Shown here: positions 15,857 through 23,981 of the stretch, in pieces
Position numbering within the stretch: position 1 is the stretch's first letter
Layout of the letters: the number at the start of each line of letters is the position of its first letter
Assembly: GCA_902760805.1 (NCBI GenBank)
Contig: CACWHY010000029.1
Location: 1 to 34,550 of the forward strand
Direction of reading: 5' to 3'
From: Ruminococcus flavefaciens
GTDB lineage: Bacteria; Bacillota; Clostridia; Oscillospirales; Ruminococcaceae
Length of the DNA stretch: 34,550 nucleotides
Notes under the pieces: generated by a model
What the model saw: only the letters and a program-made list of their open reading frames with translations
The model's database searches: none
What the model was told of the DNA's origin: nothing
Made by a program: the position numbers and the translations under genes

Positions 15857-15910
15857 GTGACAAAAATGTAATAGGGAAGTCACCAAACTTAAAGAAAAAT
15901 GTGTTATAAT
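15857..15910 (+). promoter_or_regulatory. Promoter and possible operator of the ABC exporter operon
   Basis: TATAAT at 15905-15910 is a consensus -10, but the -35 position (about 15882-15887, ACCAAA) is poor, suggesting activator dependence. Just upstream GTGAC (15857-15861) and GTCAC (15879-15883) form an inverted repeat with 17 bases between, placed where an OmpR-type regulator such as the divergent neighbour would act. The ABC start at 15941 has AAAGGAGG upstream. Confidence 0.5.
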
Positions 15911-15940
15911 GTAGTCACAACAACAAAAGGAGGCACTATC

Positions 15941-16627
15941 ATGGAGCTTTTGAAAATCGAGAACATTTCTAAAATATACGGCAAGGGCGAAAATCAGGTG
16001 GCCGCCCTGGACAACGTTTCCTTCACCGTGCCCAAGGGTCAGATGCTGGCTGTTATCGGACCCAGCGGCTCGGGAAAATCCACCCTTCTCCACATTCTGG
16101 GCGGAGTTGACAGGCCTACCTCCGGCAAGGTCTTTCTGGACGATCAGGACATCTATGCTAAGGACAACAACAGTCTGGCGATCTTCCGGAGAAGGCAGGT
16201 GGGGCTGATCTATCAGTTCTACAACCTGATCCCCGTGCTCACTGCCGAGGAGAACATCACTCTCCCCATGATAATGGACGGCAGAAAGCCTGACAAGGCA
16301 CATCTGGAGCGGCTTTTGGATCTCCTTGAGCTGAAGACCAGAAGGGATCACCTCCCCTCACAGCTCTCCGGCGGTCAGCAGCAGAGGGTCTCCATTGGAA
16401 GAGCCCTCTTCACCTCACCTGAGATGATCCTTGCTGACGAGCCCACCGGCAATCTGGACAGCAAGAATTCCGCCGAGATCATGGGGCTTCTCCGGCATTC
16501 CAACAGGGAATTCGGCCAGACCATGATCATCATAACTCACGATGAGAACATTGCCCTACAGTGCGACAGGATCATTACCATAACCGACGGCCGGATCATC
16601 AGCGACAAGATGACCGGTATCGCCTGA
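15941..16627 (+). CDS. ABC transporter ATP-binding protein (MacB/BceA-like)
   Basis: This is a 228-residue ATPase from ATG 15941. Walker A GPSGSGKST is at about residues 40-48, Q-loop YQFYNLIPVLTAEENI, signature LSGGQQQR, Walker B MILADEPTGNLD, and H-loop IITHD. The sequence belongs to the LolD/MacB/BceA group that pairs with FtsX-type permeases. The permease gene starts 11 bases after the stop. With a short-loop kinase and regulator next door the set looks like a peptide-antibiotic sensing or efflux module; the substrate is unknown. Confidence 0.93.
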   Translation: MELLKIENISKIYGKGENQVAALDNVSFTVPKGQMLAVIGPSGSGKSTLLHILGGVDRPTSGKVFLDDQDIYAKDNNSLAIFRRRQVGLIYQFYNLIPVLTAEENITLPMIMDGRKPDKAHLERLLDLLELKTRRDHLPSQLSGGQQQRVSIGRALFTSPEMILADEPTGNLDSKNSAEIMGLLRHSNREFGQTMIIITHDENIALQCDRIITITDGRIISDKMTGIA

Positions 16628-16638
16628 GGAGGGATCTT

Positions 16639-18900
16639 ATGCGCTTTGAGGATTTGCTGGCAAGGAAATACATCTTTGCCCAGAAGCGCCATTCTGCGCT
16701 GACTATTTGCAGCATCGTCATCTCTATCGCCATGATGACAATGATTGCCTGCTGCTTGAGCACCTACAACGCTATCACCCGTGCGGCGGTCTTTGACAGA
16801 TCGCCCTATCACCTGCTGATCTACTCTATCACGGAGGAGCAGGGCAAGAGCATATCCGCCTATGATCATGTGGAGTCCTGCACCTTGGAGAAAAACCCGG
16901 AAACAGGCGGCTTTACCGCAAAGGTGCTGTTCAAGGGCTATTTGGGCAAGTGGGAGGAGTTCTTCCCAAAATTCAATGCGGACAACAAGCTGGGGCTCCA
17001 GCTGATCGATGACGAGAGCGAATTTGAGAAAAACTATGAGGCGGAGGAGTCCCCGGACTATATGCTGAACTACGAGCTGATCTCCAAGGACAAGATCGAG
17101 TACAACGGCCGCATGGACACGCTGGTGAACATGGCTTCCTCTATGATCTACGCCATTTTCATCGCCTTCCTCCTCCGACTGATCATCGACACCGCCTTCG
17201 AGGTCTCCTCTAAGGAAAGAGAACGTCAGTTCGGCGTTTTGCAGTCTGTGGGAGCAACTCCCCGTCAGATCGTAAGGATCATGACCCATGAGGCTCTGCT
17301 GCTTTGCGCAGTGGGACTCCCCGGCGGTATATTGCTGGGGATCGGGGTGGCCTTCCTTGCGTACAAGGCCGTTCTTTCAAGCGGAGTTGCAGACTATTAC
17401 TTCACCGCCGAGAAGGTGAAGGAGCTGGTACACTTCCACATTTCCCCGGCAATGCTGGTGATGTGCGCCGGCGTGGGACTGGTGTGGGTGCTGCTCTCAG
17501 CCTACGGCACAGGCAGACGTGTGATCAAGAAGTCTCCCCTGGAGGCGATAAGCGCTAGGCCAAATGCCGTAAAGAAGGTCAGAAGGCGCTCTCTCATGGG
17601 ACTGCTCTTCGGCTGGGAGGGCAAGCTGGCTGCGAGGAATTCCCGCCGTCAGTTCAAGCGCTTCGTCATAACGATCCTGGCGCTGACGCTCTCACTGACC
17701 GCATTCGGCACGATCACGAGCGTTGTGGACACATTATCGAAATTCATGACTAAGGCCTTTGAGGAAAGCGGCATGGACTATGACCTCTGGGTGGGCGCTC
17801 CCGATGAGAACAACATTAAGGAAAACGTGGAGGCTCTGCAAGAAACAGGCTATTTCAAGGAAGTAGACTGCGGAACTGCTGTTCCGATCCGGTGGGATGA
17901 GCTGAACAGGAACCAATGCATGATCATGTTCTACACAAAGGGAGAATTCGATAAATACTTCTCCAACTCGCCCTTGAGCTATGAGGAGCTGAATGCTTCC
18001 GGCGGCTACCTGATGATCCTCACCGATCCTGCGAAAAAGGACTACTCCCCTGAGCAGATCGACGTCACCATAAAGCGCCGGGACAAGATCACTGCTGAGG
18101 AGGCGGCTTCTCTTCCGGAGGACGAGGTGGAGACATATAAGCCTCACAGCGATGATCCCAAGGCGGAAGGGCTCCTCTATTATAAGAAGACCGATCTTCC
18201 GGCGACCTTGAAGATCGCTGCGATAGTTCGGGAGATCCCTGACTACCTTATGTTCAGCACGGACGTAAGGTGCTACCTCATAGGAACAGCAGAGCAGTTC
18301 GACCTTGGAAGAGAGGGGCTTTTCGGGTCAAGCGTCCGCCTTTCCATGGACTGCGTGCTGAAAAAACACAGCGACTACGATCAGGTCAAGCACTGGCTGG
18401 AGACCAATAGCAGCGGCTTCACGCTGAATTACGACAACTTCGCAGAAAGACGCTCTATCGAGACAACTATCACCTCGATCAAGATCTTTGCGCTGTTCTT
18501 CAACGTGCTCATCGGCCTTATCGCACTGGTGAACCTGGTGAATATCATCTCCACCGGCATCATCAACCGCCGCAGCGAGCTTGCCGCCATGGAATGCGTG
18601 GGCATGACAAGGGGACAGCTCAGAAAGCTGGCTCTGGTGGAGTGCCTGCAATACGTCATCATCGCCTGCGTGGGAGCGATCGTTCTGAGCCTTGCTCTGC
18701 TGGCCGGCACCCAGTTCTTCCTGCGGAGCATACAGCTTATCGAGGACAACAGCGAGCGCTTGGTGGAATTCAGCGAGCCTGTGATCAGGGTCCTCATCGC
18801 CGGAGCCGGAGCCTTCGTGGCGGCACTGGCGGCCTCCCTCATACCATTGAAAGAAATGCAGCGCACCGACCTGGTGGACCGCATAAGAACTCTGGAGTGA
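16639..18900 (+). CDS. FtsX-like ABC transporter permease
   Basis: This is about 753 residues from ATG 16639 (GAGGAGG upstream). The first half has an N-terminal membrane helix (LTICSIVISIAMMTMIACCL), an extracellular domain of about 110 residues and three helices ending near residue 300, with the conserved RERQFGVLQSVGATPRQI segment. The second half repeats this: a helix near 345 (FVITILALTLSLTAFGTI), a large extracellular domain of about 230 residues, then three helices with RRSELAAMECVGMTRGQL. Two FtsX units in one chain give an eight-helix MacB-like/antimicrobial-peptide permease, distinct from ten-helix BceB. It works with the preceding ATPase. Confidence 0.9.
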   Translation: MRFEDLLARKYIFAQKRHSALTICSIVISIAMMTMIACCLSTYNAITRAAVFDRSPYHLLIYSITEEQGKSISAYDHVESCTLEKNPETGGFTAKVLFKGYLGKWEEFFPKFNADNKLGLQLIDDESEFEKNYEAEESPDYMLNYELISKDKIEYNGRMDTLVNMASSMIYAIFIAFLLRLIIDTAFEVSSKERERQFGVLQSVGATPRQIVRIMTHEALLLCAVGLPGGILLGIGVAFLAYKAVLSSGVADYYFTAEKVKELVHFHISPAMLVMCAGVGLVWVLLSAYGTGRRVIKKSPLEAISARPNAVKKVRRRSLMGLLFGWEGKLAARNSRRQFKRFVITILALTLSLTAFGTITSVVDTLSKFMTKAFEESGMDYDLWVGAPDENNIKENVEALQETGYFKEVDCGTAVPIRWDELNRNQCMIMFYTKGEFDKYFSNSPLSYEELNASGGYLMILTDPAKKDYSPEQIDVTIKRRDKITAEEAASLPEDEVETYKPHSDDPKAEGLLYYKKTDLPATLKIAAIVREIPDYLMFSTDVRCYLIGTAEQFDLGREGLFGSSVRLSMDCVLKKHSDYDQVKHWLETNSSGFTLNYDNFAERRSIETTITSIKIFALFFNVLIGLIALVNLVNIISTGIINRRSELAAMECVGMTRGQLRKLALVECLQYVIIACVGAIVLSLALLAGTQFFLRSIQLIEDNSERLVEFSEPVIRVLIAGAGAFVAALAASLIPLKEMQRTDLVDRIRTLE

Positions 18901-18907
18901 TCTCCGT

Positions 18908-18933
18908 AAAGGGCGTACTGATGTGCGCCCTTT
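18908..18933 (+). terminator. Hairpin after the permease gene
   Basis: AAAGGGCG and CGCCCTTT pair (18908-18915, 18926-18933) across a 10-base loop. Only a short T stretch follows, so termination may be partial. The stem starts 8 bases after the permease stop. Confidence 0.6.
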
Positions 18934-18983
18934 CCTTATGCCCGGGAAAACTCCTCCCCGAAAATACTGTCAACTATTTCGCC

Positions 18984-19020
18984 TTTTCCTCTTGCAAAAG
19001 AGGAAAAAGTGTAGTATAAT
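18984..19020 (+). promoter_or_regulatory. Sigma-A promoter with overlapping palindrome upstream of yfhO-like gene
   Basis: TTGCAA (18992-18997) and TATAAT (19015-19020) are 17 bases apart. The -35 lies inside a perfect palindrome TTTTCCTCTT-GCAA-AAGAGGAAAA (18984-19007), a symmetrical site that could bind a repressor dimer and block RNA polymerase. Confidence 0.65.
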
Positions 19021-19084
19021 ATAAAGGATAATATAATCGGGGAGTATGGCGTTTTGCCGCTCCGCCAAAAAAGGAGGAACAACA

Positions 19085-22000
19085 TTGGCTAAAGCAAAAG
19101 CAGTCAGTGCCAAGGAAGCCTCCGCAATGAGAACTGCCCGTGAGCTCATGGGCAGGAACGCCTACGTTAAGAACAGGTGGGCGTATTACCTTGCGGCTTT
19201 CCTTATACCGGCTCTGCTGACATTCATCGCATACGCCTTATTCAAGGTGTATCCCTTCGGAGGAAGATCCGTTCTCTGTCTGGACCTTAACGGCCAGTAC
19301 GTTTATTTCTTTGAGTCCCTGCGTAACGCCTTCTGGGGCGACAGCAGCGCTCTCTACAGCTGGACGAGAAATCTCTCGGGCGGCTATATGGGTATCATAG
19401 GATACTACCTTGCAAGTCCCTTCACCCTTATCGTGATGCTCCTTCCCAAGAGCTTTATCCTGGAGAGCCTTATGATAATGCAGATCACCAAGGTAGGTGC
19501 TGCGGGAGCTGCCTTCTGTGTTTATGCACAGCGCTCAAAGAACGTTCCGCCGCTGGCCTCTGTGATGCTCTCCACCTCCTACGCACTTATGGCGTATGTG
19601 GCTATCCAGCTCATCGACCCCATGTGGATCGACGGACCTGTCTTCCTGCCCCTGATCATCCTGGGCGTTGAGTACCTGGTGGACGACGGCAGAAAGATCA
19701 ACTACATCATTCCCCTGGCGATCATGTTCATCGCCAACTTCTACATCGGCTTCATGATAGCTATCTTCGTGGCTGTCTACTTCGTATACTACCTGTTCTT
19801 CGGCACAAAGCGCAAGTTCAAGGGCGCAGAGGACTACGGAAAGACTATCGGCCGCATGGTCCTTGCAACAGTCGTTGTGCTCATGTGCAGCTATATCATG
19901 ATCATGCCTGTATACAAGGCTCTGGCTCTGGGTAAGTTCGACTTCTCACAGCCTGATTACACCTTCCGCACCATGTTCAACCCGATCGAGCTGGTACCCT
20001 GTCTGCTGCCGGATCAGTATTACTCCGTAAACGTGGACGAGGGAACAAGGCTCTACGGCCGTCCTGAGATCTACTGCGGCGTGCTGTCACTGGTGCTGCT
20101 GCCCCTGTACTACATGAACAAGAACATCAAGCGCAACCGCAAGATCGGCTATTCGATGGTGCTCTTCGTAATGTTCTTCAGTATGTGGATCAAGCCTATC
20201 AATATGCTCTGGCACGGCGGACAGGATCCTAACTGGCTGCCTTACAGATACTCCTTCATCGTGTCCTTCGTGATCGTTTCAATGGCCGCTGAGGTGTTCT
20301 CACACCTGGACGGCTACAAGCTGTCATTCAAGGGAATTGCCGGAGTTTTCGCAGGCATTGCTGCTCTGGTGTTCCTCTTTGAGGCGAAAATGCCCAGCTT
20401 CAACTATAACGAGGAGAAGTACAAGTACGTTGCTGCAACTCCCTACTCCACTACCGAGAACTACAACGGCCAGGAATGGCACAGGCTCTGGCTGGGTACG
20501 CTGGTCTTCGGACTTGCCCTGGCTGCGATCTATCTGATCTGCCTCTACATCTACAGCCACCAGAAGGACAAGAAGGTCCGCAGGTATATCACCCTTGGCA
20601 TGGCTGCCCTGGTGATCTTTGAGGCTGGCTATAACACCTACGATACCTTCTGGAAGGTACACAAGGAGGTATACTACTCCGAGCACGACACCTACGATTT
20701 CGTAAAGGACGCTCCCAAGCTCATGGACGCTCTGGAGAACTACGATCCCGGCTTCTACCGTGCTGAGAAGACCTTCTTCCGTACAGTAAACGACAACCAG
20801 GCATTTGGCCTGAAGGGTATCTCTCACTCCAGCTCAGTCATGAACTCCAGGATCCTCAACTTCATCGAGACACTGGGCTATTCCACCAAGAGCTATGAGA
20901 CAAGATACGACGGAAATACCCCCCTTGCAGACTCACTGCTGGGAATAAAGTACGTCATCGACGACGCCACAAGGAATATCTCCGGCGATAAGTCGATCCT
21001 CAGCCCATTCTATGAGAAGGTGTTCTCTACCCCCTATACCAATGGCGACGGCAACGAGGCTACTGCTGACATCTATGAGAACAAGGATGCTCTGGCTATC
21101 GGCTGCATGGTGGATGACGACATCCTCAAGCTCAGCTTCCTGGGCAACGACAACCCCTTCAACAGCATGAACAACTTCATGAGCAGCCTTACCGGAAATA
21201 CTCCCGATTACTCAGGAGCTCTTGTTCCTAAGAATTACTTCTACAGAGTAACTGAGTCTCCCGAGGTAGTTCTCAACGAGTGCTGGGAGTCTGATTACGG
21301 CGGACAGCACTGCTACAACGCCAACGCAGGCGCCGGTGATCCTACAGTCAATATCCACTTCACCACCCTCAGCGATGACGAGCTGTATATGTTCCTCAAG
21401 TCCGATAACCAGAAGGGCGCTAACCTTTGGGTGTCCTCCACTAAGGACGAGAACGGCAACTTCATCGACCACAAGGGCTACGGCGGATATTTCGACGGAT
21501 ACGAGTATTCTATCGTTGACCTGGGCTCATACCCTGCCGGCACTGACATCGAGGTGCGCCTGACTATCCGCAAGATCGACGGCTCCGGCAACAACGAGTA
21601 CATCATGGTAAAGGACTTCCAGTTCTACCACTTCAACTACGCTGCTTTCCACGAGGATATCCAGCAGCTCAAGCAGAATGAGTGGCAGCTGGATCTGGAC
21701 AAGTCCAATGACCGTCATCTTGTTGGTGAGATCGACGCTCAGGAGGGCCAGATTATGTACACCTCGATCCCCTACGAGCCCGGCTGGACCATTAAGGTAG
21801 ACGGCAAGAAGGTGGACGACCTCTTCGTAGAGGACACAAGCTCCGGAAAGAGCATCATGCAGAACAATGTTCCCGGTGATCTGGGACAGGTGGTGATCCT
21901 CAACGCAATGATCGGTCTGAGGCTGCCTGCCGGCCACCACACCGTTTCCATGAAGTACACTCCCCCCGGCTTCAACATGGGCATACTGCTGCTCATCGCA

Positions 22001-22426
22001 GGCGTGGCTATCGTGGTGTTCTTCTGGTACACCGACCGCAAGAAGAACGTGGTCATGATCGCTCAGCAGAAGATCCGTGAGCGTGTAAAGGCCGGCCTTC
22101 CTCCCTTTGAAGAGGAGGAGGCTCCCAAGAAGGCCGTTAGCATCATCAAGTCAAAGGGCGCCGTCAAGAACGTTGACCTGAAGGATCAGGACAAGGAGGC
22201 TCCCGATAAGGCCGAGGCGAAAAAGGCTGTCAAGGAGGCCGAGGAAAAGGCTGAGGAGGCCGTTTCTGAGGCTGCTGAGACTGATGAAAGCACCGGTGAC
22301 GAGGAACTGAAGACAGTTCAGATGACTGCTGCTGAATACCAGGAATTCCTGGAAAGCAAGGCAAAGAAGGCTGGAAACGCCTCCAAACCTAAGAATAACG
22401 GCGGCAAAAAGAAGAAAAAGAAGTGA
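19085..22426 (+). CDS. YfhO-family multi-pass membrane protein
   Basis: This is about 1113 residues from TTG 19085, chosen for AAAAGGAGG 9 bases upstream. The N-terminal half has a dozen or more membrane helices with YfhO-type features (FKVYPFGGRSVLCLDLNGQYVYFFESLR; ILESLMIMQITKVGAAGAAF; IANFYIGFMIAIFVAVYF). A large extracytoplasmic domain follows from about residue 520 to 975, then a last helix (GILLLIAGVAIVVFFWYT). The cytoplasmic tail of about 110 residues is rich in Lys, Glu and Ala and ends in six Lys. Characterised YfhO proteins of Bacillus and Listeria add sugars to lipoteichoic acid; a role in cell-envelope glycosylation is inferred. Confidence 0.85.
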   Translation: MAKAKAVSAKEASAMRTARELMGRNAYVKNRWAYYLAAFLIPALLTFIAYALFKVYPFGGRSVLCLDLNGQYVYFFESLRNAFWGDSSALYSWTRNLSGGYMGIIGYYLASPFTLIVMLLPKSFILESLMIMQITKVGAAGAAFCVYAQRSKNVPPLASVMLSTSYALMAYVAIQLIDPMWIDGPVFLPLIILGVEYLVDDGRKINYIIPLAIMFIANFYIGFMIAIFVAVYFVYYLFFGTKRKFKGAEDYGKTIGRMVLATVVVLMCSYIMIMPVYKALALGKFDFSQPDYTFRTMFNPIELVPCLLPDQYYSVNVDEGTRLYGRPEIYCGVLSLVLLPLYYMNKNIKRNRKIGYSMVLFVMFFSMWIKPINMLWHGGQDPNWLPYRYSFIVSFVIVSMAAEVFSHLDGYKLSFKGIAGVFAGIAALVFLFEAKMPSFNYNEEKYKYVAATPYSTTENYNGQEWHRLWLGTLVFGLALAAIYLICLYIYSHQKDKKVRRYITLGMAALVIFEAGYNTYDTFWKVHKEVYYSEHDTYDFVKDAPKLMDALENYDPGFYRAEKTFFRTVNDNQAFGLKGISHSSSVMNSRILNFIETLGYSTKSYETRYDGNTPLADSLLGIKYVIDDATRNISGDKSILSPFYEKVFSTPYTNGDGNEATADIYENKDALAIGCMVDDDILKLSFLGNDNPFNSMNNFMSSLTGNTPDYSGALVPKNYFYRVTESPEVVLNECWESDYGGQHCYNANAGAGDPTVNIHFTTLSDDELYMFLKSDNQKGANLWVSSTKDENGNFIDHKGYGGYFDGYEYSIVDLGSYPAGTDIEVRLTIRKIDGSGNNEYIMVKDFQFYHFNYAAFHEDIQQLKQNEWQLDLDKSNDRHLVGEIDAQEGQIMYTSIPYEPGWTIKVDGKKVDDLFVEDTSSGKSIMQNNVPGDLGQVVILNAMIGLRLPAGHHTVSMKYTPPGFNMGILLLIAGVAIVVFFWYTDRKKNVVMIAQQKIRERVKAGLPPFEEEEAPKKAVSIIKSKGAVKNVDLKDQDKEAPDKAEAKKAVKEAEEKAEEAVSEAAETDESTGDEELKTVQMTAAEYQEFLESKAKKAGNASKPKNNGGKKKKKK

Positions 22427-22431
22427 TCCAA

Positions 22432-22456
22432 GGGGCTCCCGCTAGGGAGCCCCTAC
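22432..22456 (-). repeat. REP palindrome, reverse copy 1
   Basis: GGGGCTCCC-gcta-GGGAGCCCC ends in CTAC, so on the minus strand it is GTAG followed by a hairpin. It begins 5 bases after the yfhO-like stop and may also act as its transcription stop or mRNA 3' shield. Confidence 0.85.
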
Positions 22457-22499
22457 GTTTTGCCGTCCGCCCGGCCATTTGGACAACGTATGCATAAAT

Positions 22500-22522
22500 G
22501 TAGGGGCGGATATTATCCGCCC
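22500..22522 (+). repeat. REP palindrome 2
   Basis: GTAG followed by the perfect palindrome GGGCGGATA-T-TATCCGCCC. It is preceded by the shared spacer TTTGGACAACGTATGC, which recurs before copies 3 and 5, so the duplicated unit is about 51 bases. GTAG immediately 5' of a hairpin is the classic REP head recognised by TnpA-REP/RAYT proteins. Confidence 0.9.
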
Positions 22523-22550
22523 GTACCGTTTGGACAACGTATGCGGAAAT

Positions 22551-22573
22551 GTAGGGGCGGATATTATCCGCCC
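22551..22573 (+). repeat. REP palindrome 3
   Basis: Identical to copy 2 over GTAG plus the 19-base palindrome, with the same upstream TTTGGACAACGTATGC spacer. The 51-base interval from copy 2 indicates tandem duplication. Confidence 0.9.
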
Positions 22574-22605
22574 GACCTTTTGAATGACGTTTCCGAAAAC
22601 GAATT

Positions 22606-22631
22606 GTAGGGGAGGCCGCCCTCGGCCGCCC
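22606..22631 (+). repeat. REP palindrome 4 (variant stem)
   Basis: GTAG followed by GGGAGGCCG-ccct-CGGCCGCCC (one mismatch). Its upstream flank (TTTTGAATGACGTTTCCG...) is shared with copy 8, so this is a second REP subtype with its own spacer. Confidence 0.85.
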
Positions 22632-22658
22632 GGCCATTTGGACAACGTATGCGGAAAT

Positions 22659-22681
22659 GTAGGGGTGGATATTATCCGCCC
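22659..22681 (+). repeat. REP palindrome 5
   Basis: GTAG followed by GGGTGGATA-T-TATCCGCCC, with one G-T wobble relative to copies 2 and 3. It has the TTTGGACAACGTATGC spacer upstream. Confidence 0.88.
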
Positions 22682-22741
22682 GGCCTAATACCAAACGATC
22701 GCCCATGCCATTTGAAAAATGTATGCGGAAACGGTATTTGT

Positions 22742-22767
22742 GGGGCGATGTGGGCATCGCCCCCTAC
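22742..22767 (-). repeat. REP palindrome 6, reverse copy
   Basis: GGGGCGATG-tggg-CATCGCCCC ends in CTAC; on the minus strand this is GTAG plus hairpin. Together with copy 1 it brackets the direct copies 2-5 in inverted orientation, a BIME-like arrangement. Confidence 0.85.
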
Positions 22768-22781
22768 GTTTTGTTGTCCGT

Positions 22782-22912
22782 CAGACCTACGCCTCGCATG
22801 GCAAAGAGGAACACCTCCTAGAGGGGAGGGACTAAAACAAAACTGGTACAAAAGCCGGTGCGCCCCTCCCCTCTATACGGTTTTCCTCTCTGCACTCTCC
22901 CTTACGGGTCTG
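22782..22912. mobile_element. 131-bp nested inverted-repeat (MITE-like) element
   Basis: Successive arms pair around one centre: CAGACC with GGTCTG (22782-22787/22907-22912), GCAAAGAGGAA with TTCCTCTCTGC (22801-22811/22883-22893, one mismatch), and TAGAGGGGAGGG with CCCTCCCCTCTA (22819-22830/22864-22875, perfect). It lacks a GTAG head and codes for nothing I can support. It may be a non-autonomous transposon or a structured RNA that settled inside the REP array. Confidence 0.6.
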
Positions 22913-22937
22913 CTGGCCTACCATATTTAATGCGGTC

Positions 22938-22956
22938 GGGCGGATATTATCCGCCC
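22938..22956. repeat. REP palindrome 7, headless
   Basis: The 19-base palindrome of copies 2 and 3 occurs here without GTAG (GGTC instead). The stem is extended by flanking C-G and GGCC pairs. Loss of the head suggests a copy no longer recognised by the transposase. Confidence 0.8.
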
Positions 22957-22988
22957 GGCCTTTTGAATGACGTTTCCGAAAACGAATT

Positions 22989-23015
22989 GTAGGGGAGGCC
23001 GCCCTCGGCCTCCCC
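22989..23015 (+). repeat. REP palindrome 8
   Basis: GTAG followed by GGGAGGCCG-ccct-CGGCCTCCC, a perfect stem; same subtype and upstream flank as copy 4. It is the last REP before the CarD-family gene promoter. Confidence 0.87.
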
Positions 23016-23064
23016 GTTGTTCAATTGCACCAGATCCGACCGCCGGCTTTGTGCAGAATGCCTA

Positions 23065-23093
23065 TGACATTTTCCTCCCAAATATGGTATAAT
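23065..23093 (+). promoter_or_regulatory. Promoter of the CarD-family gene
   Basis: TATAAT at 23088-23093 with TGACAT/ATGACA about 17-18 bases upstream. The start codon at 23150 has AAAGGAGG upstream. Confidence 0.65.
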
Positions 23094-23149
23094 TAAATAT
23101 AAGAAGTACCGAAATACAGCCATTTATAAGTGATAAAGGAGGAGCGGCT

Positions 23150-23644
23150 ATGTTCAGTTCCGGCGATGCAGTTGTCTACGCAACATATGGAGTTTGCATC
23201 ATCAAAAGTATCGAAAAACGTGATTTCAGCGGCGAGGATGTGGAATATTACGTCCTCCAGCCTGTCAGTGACCCCAAAAACACGTTCTACGTCCCCACCG
23301 CCAACGGCCAGCTCAGGGACAAAATGCGCAGGGTCATGTCCAAGGAGGAGACCCAGGATCTGATCTGCTCCATGTCCCGTGAGGAGCTCATCTGGATCGA
23401 GGACGAGCAGGAGCGCAAGGCCGAATACAGGCGGATCCTTGACGGCGGCGACCGCCGTGAGCTGGTGCGCCTTATCAAGACCCTCTACCTCCGCAAGCAG
23501 GAGCTGCTGGAAAGCCATAAGAAGCTCCACTCCGCAGACGAGCGTGCTCTGAACGACGCCGAGAATATGCTCTACGACGAGTTCGCCTACTCCCTGGGGA
23601 TTCCCCGTGAGAAGGTCATTCCATATATCCGGGAGCACGTCTGA
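23150..23644 (+). CDS. CarD/CdnL-family transcriptional regulator
   Basis: This is a 164-residue protein. Residues 1-60 form the RNA polymerase interaction (Tudor-like) domain: FSSGDAVVYATYGVCIIKSIE, then VEYYVLQPVSDPKNTFYVPTAN. The C-terminal 100 residues are helical (RELVRLIKTLYLRKQELLESHKKLHSADERALNDAENMLYDEFAYSLGI), matching the DNA-binding four-helix part. CarD proteins bind the polymerase beta subunit and alter open complex stability. It is a single-gene unit between the REP array and the T-box. Confidence 0.92.
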   Translation: MFSSGDAVVYATYGVCIIKSIEKRDFSGEDVEYYVLQPVSDPKNTFYVPTANGQLRDKMRRVMSKEETQDLICSMSREELIWIEDEQERKAEYRRILDGGDRRELVRLIKTLYLRKQELLESHKKLHSADERALNDAENMLYDEFAYSLGIPREKVIPYIREHV

Positions 23645-23673
23645 GGAAATACGGAACTTTTTCCCGAAAAGAC

Positions 23674-23702
23674 TTGACAAAAGGGCGGTTTTGTGCTATC
23701 AT
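23674..23702 (+). promoter_or_regulatory. Sigma-A promoter of the T-box operon
   Basis: Perfect TTGACA (23674-23679), 17-base spacer and TATCAT (23697-23702). Transcription would begin near 23709, at the start of the T-box leader. Confidence 0.85.
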
Positions 23703-23708
23703 ATCAGT

Positions 23709-23939
23709 ACCGATATATCAAATCTGTGATGAGGAAGGCAAGCCCTTTTCGCTCCTTCAGAGAGCAGCCGGCAGGTGCAAGGCTGTGTGAGCTTGGGTGA
23801 TGCACACCGCCTCTGAGTGCGCCCAATAAGCGCCGGATGCTCCCGTTACCGAGCCAATGAGATACGGTCTTCCGTGTAAATCAGGGTGGAACCACGATAC
23901 TATCGTCCCTTGTGCCAGCTGGCGTAAGGGGCGTTTTTT
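23709..23939 (+). promoter_or_regulatory. T-box riboswitch, threonine-type (specifier ACC)
   Basis: The leader has the Stem I landmarks AGAGAG and GGTGCAAG, a specifier region GATGCACACCGCCTCTGAG in which ACC (23806-23808) is the likely codon for tRNA-Thr, and the T-box sequence AGGGTGGAACCACG (23883-23896). The terminator CGTCCCTT/AAGGGGCG with an inner GCCAGCTGGC stem and six T is at 23904-23939. Uncharged tRNA-Thr would bind, form the antiterminator and allow transcription. The first thrS gene is about 1 kb downstream, with two other genes between and no second T-box before thrS. Confidence 0.93.
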
Positions 23940-23981
23940 GTTCCGATGAGGCAGTTCCGCCATTGAAAAGAAGGTGAGTGT

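Noticed and set aside
22389-22930. Protein genes within the REP region (both strands)
   Set aside because: Translations only repeat the palindromes (for example RADNIRPYISAYVVQ) and have no start signals.
22432-23015. CRISPR array
   Set aside because: Repeats are GTAG-headed palindromes in both orientations with conserved, not unique, spacers, and no cas gene is near; this is a REP array.
23709-23939. tRNA gene or other riboswitch class
   Set aside because: The AGGGTGGAACCACG element, the AGAGAG and GGTGCAAG Stem I motifs and the terminator fit a T-box leader; no cloverleaf is present.
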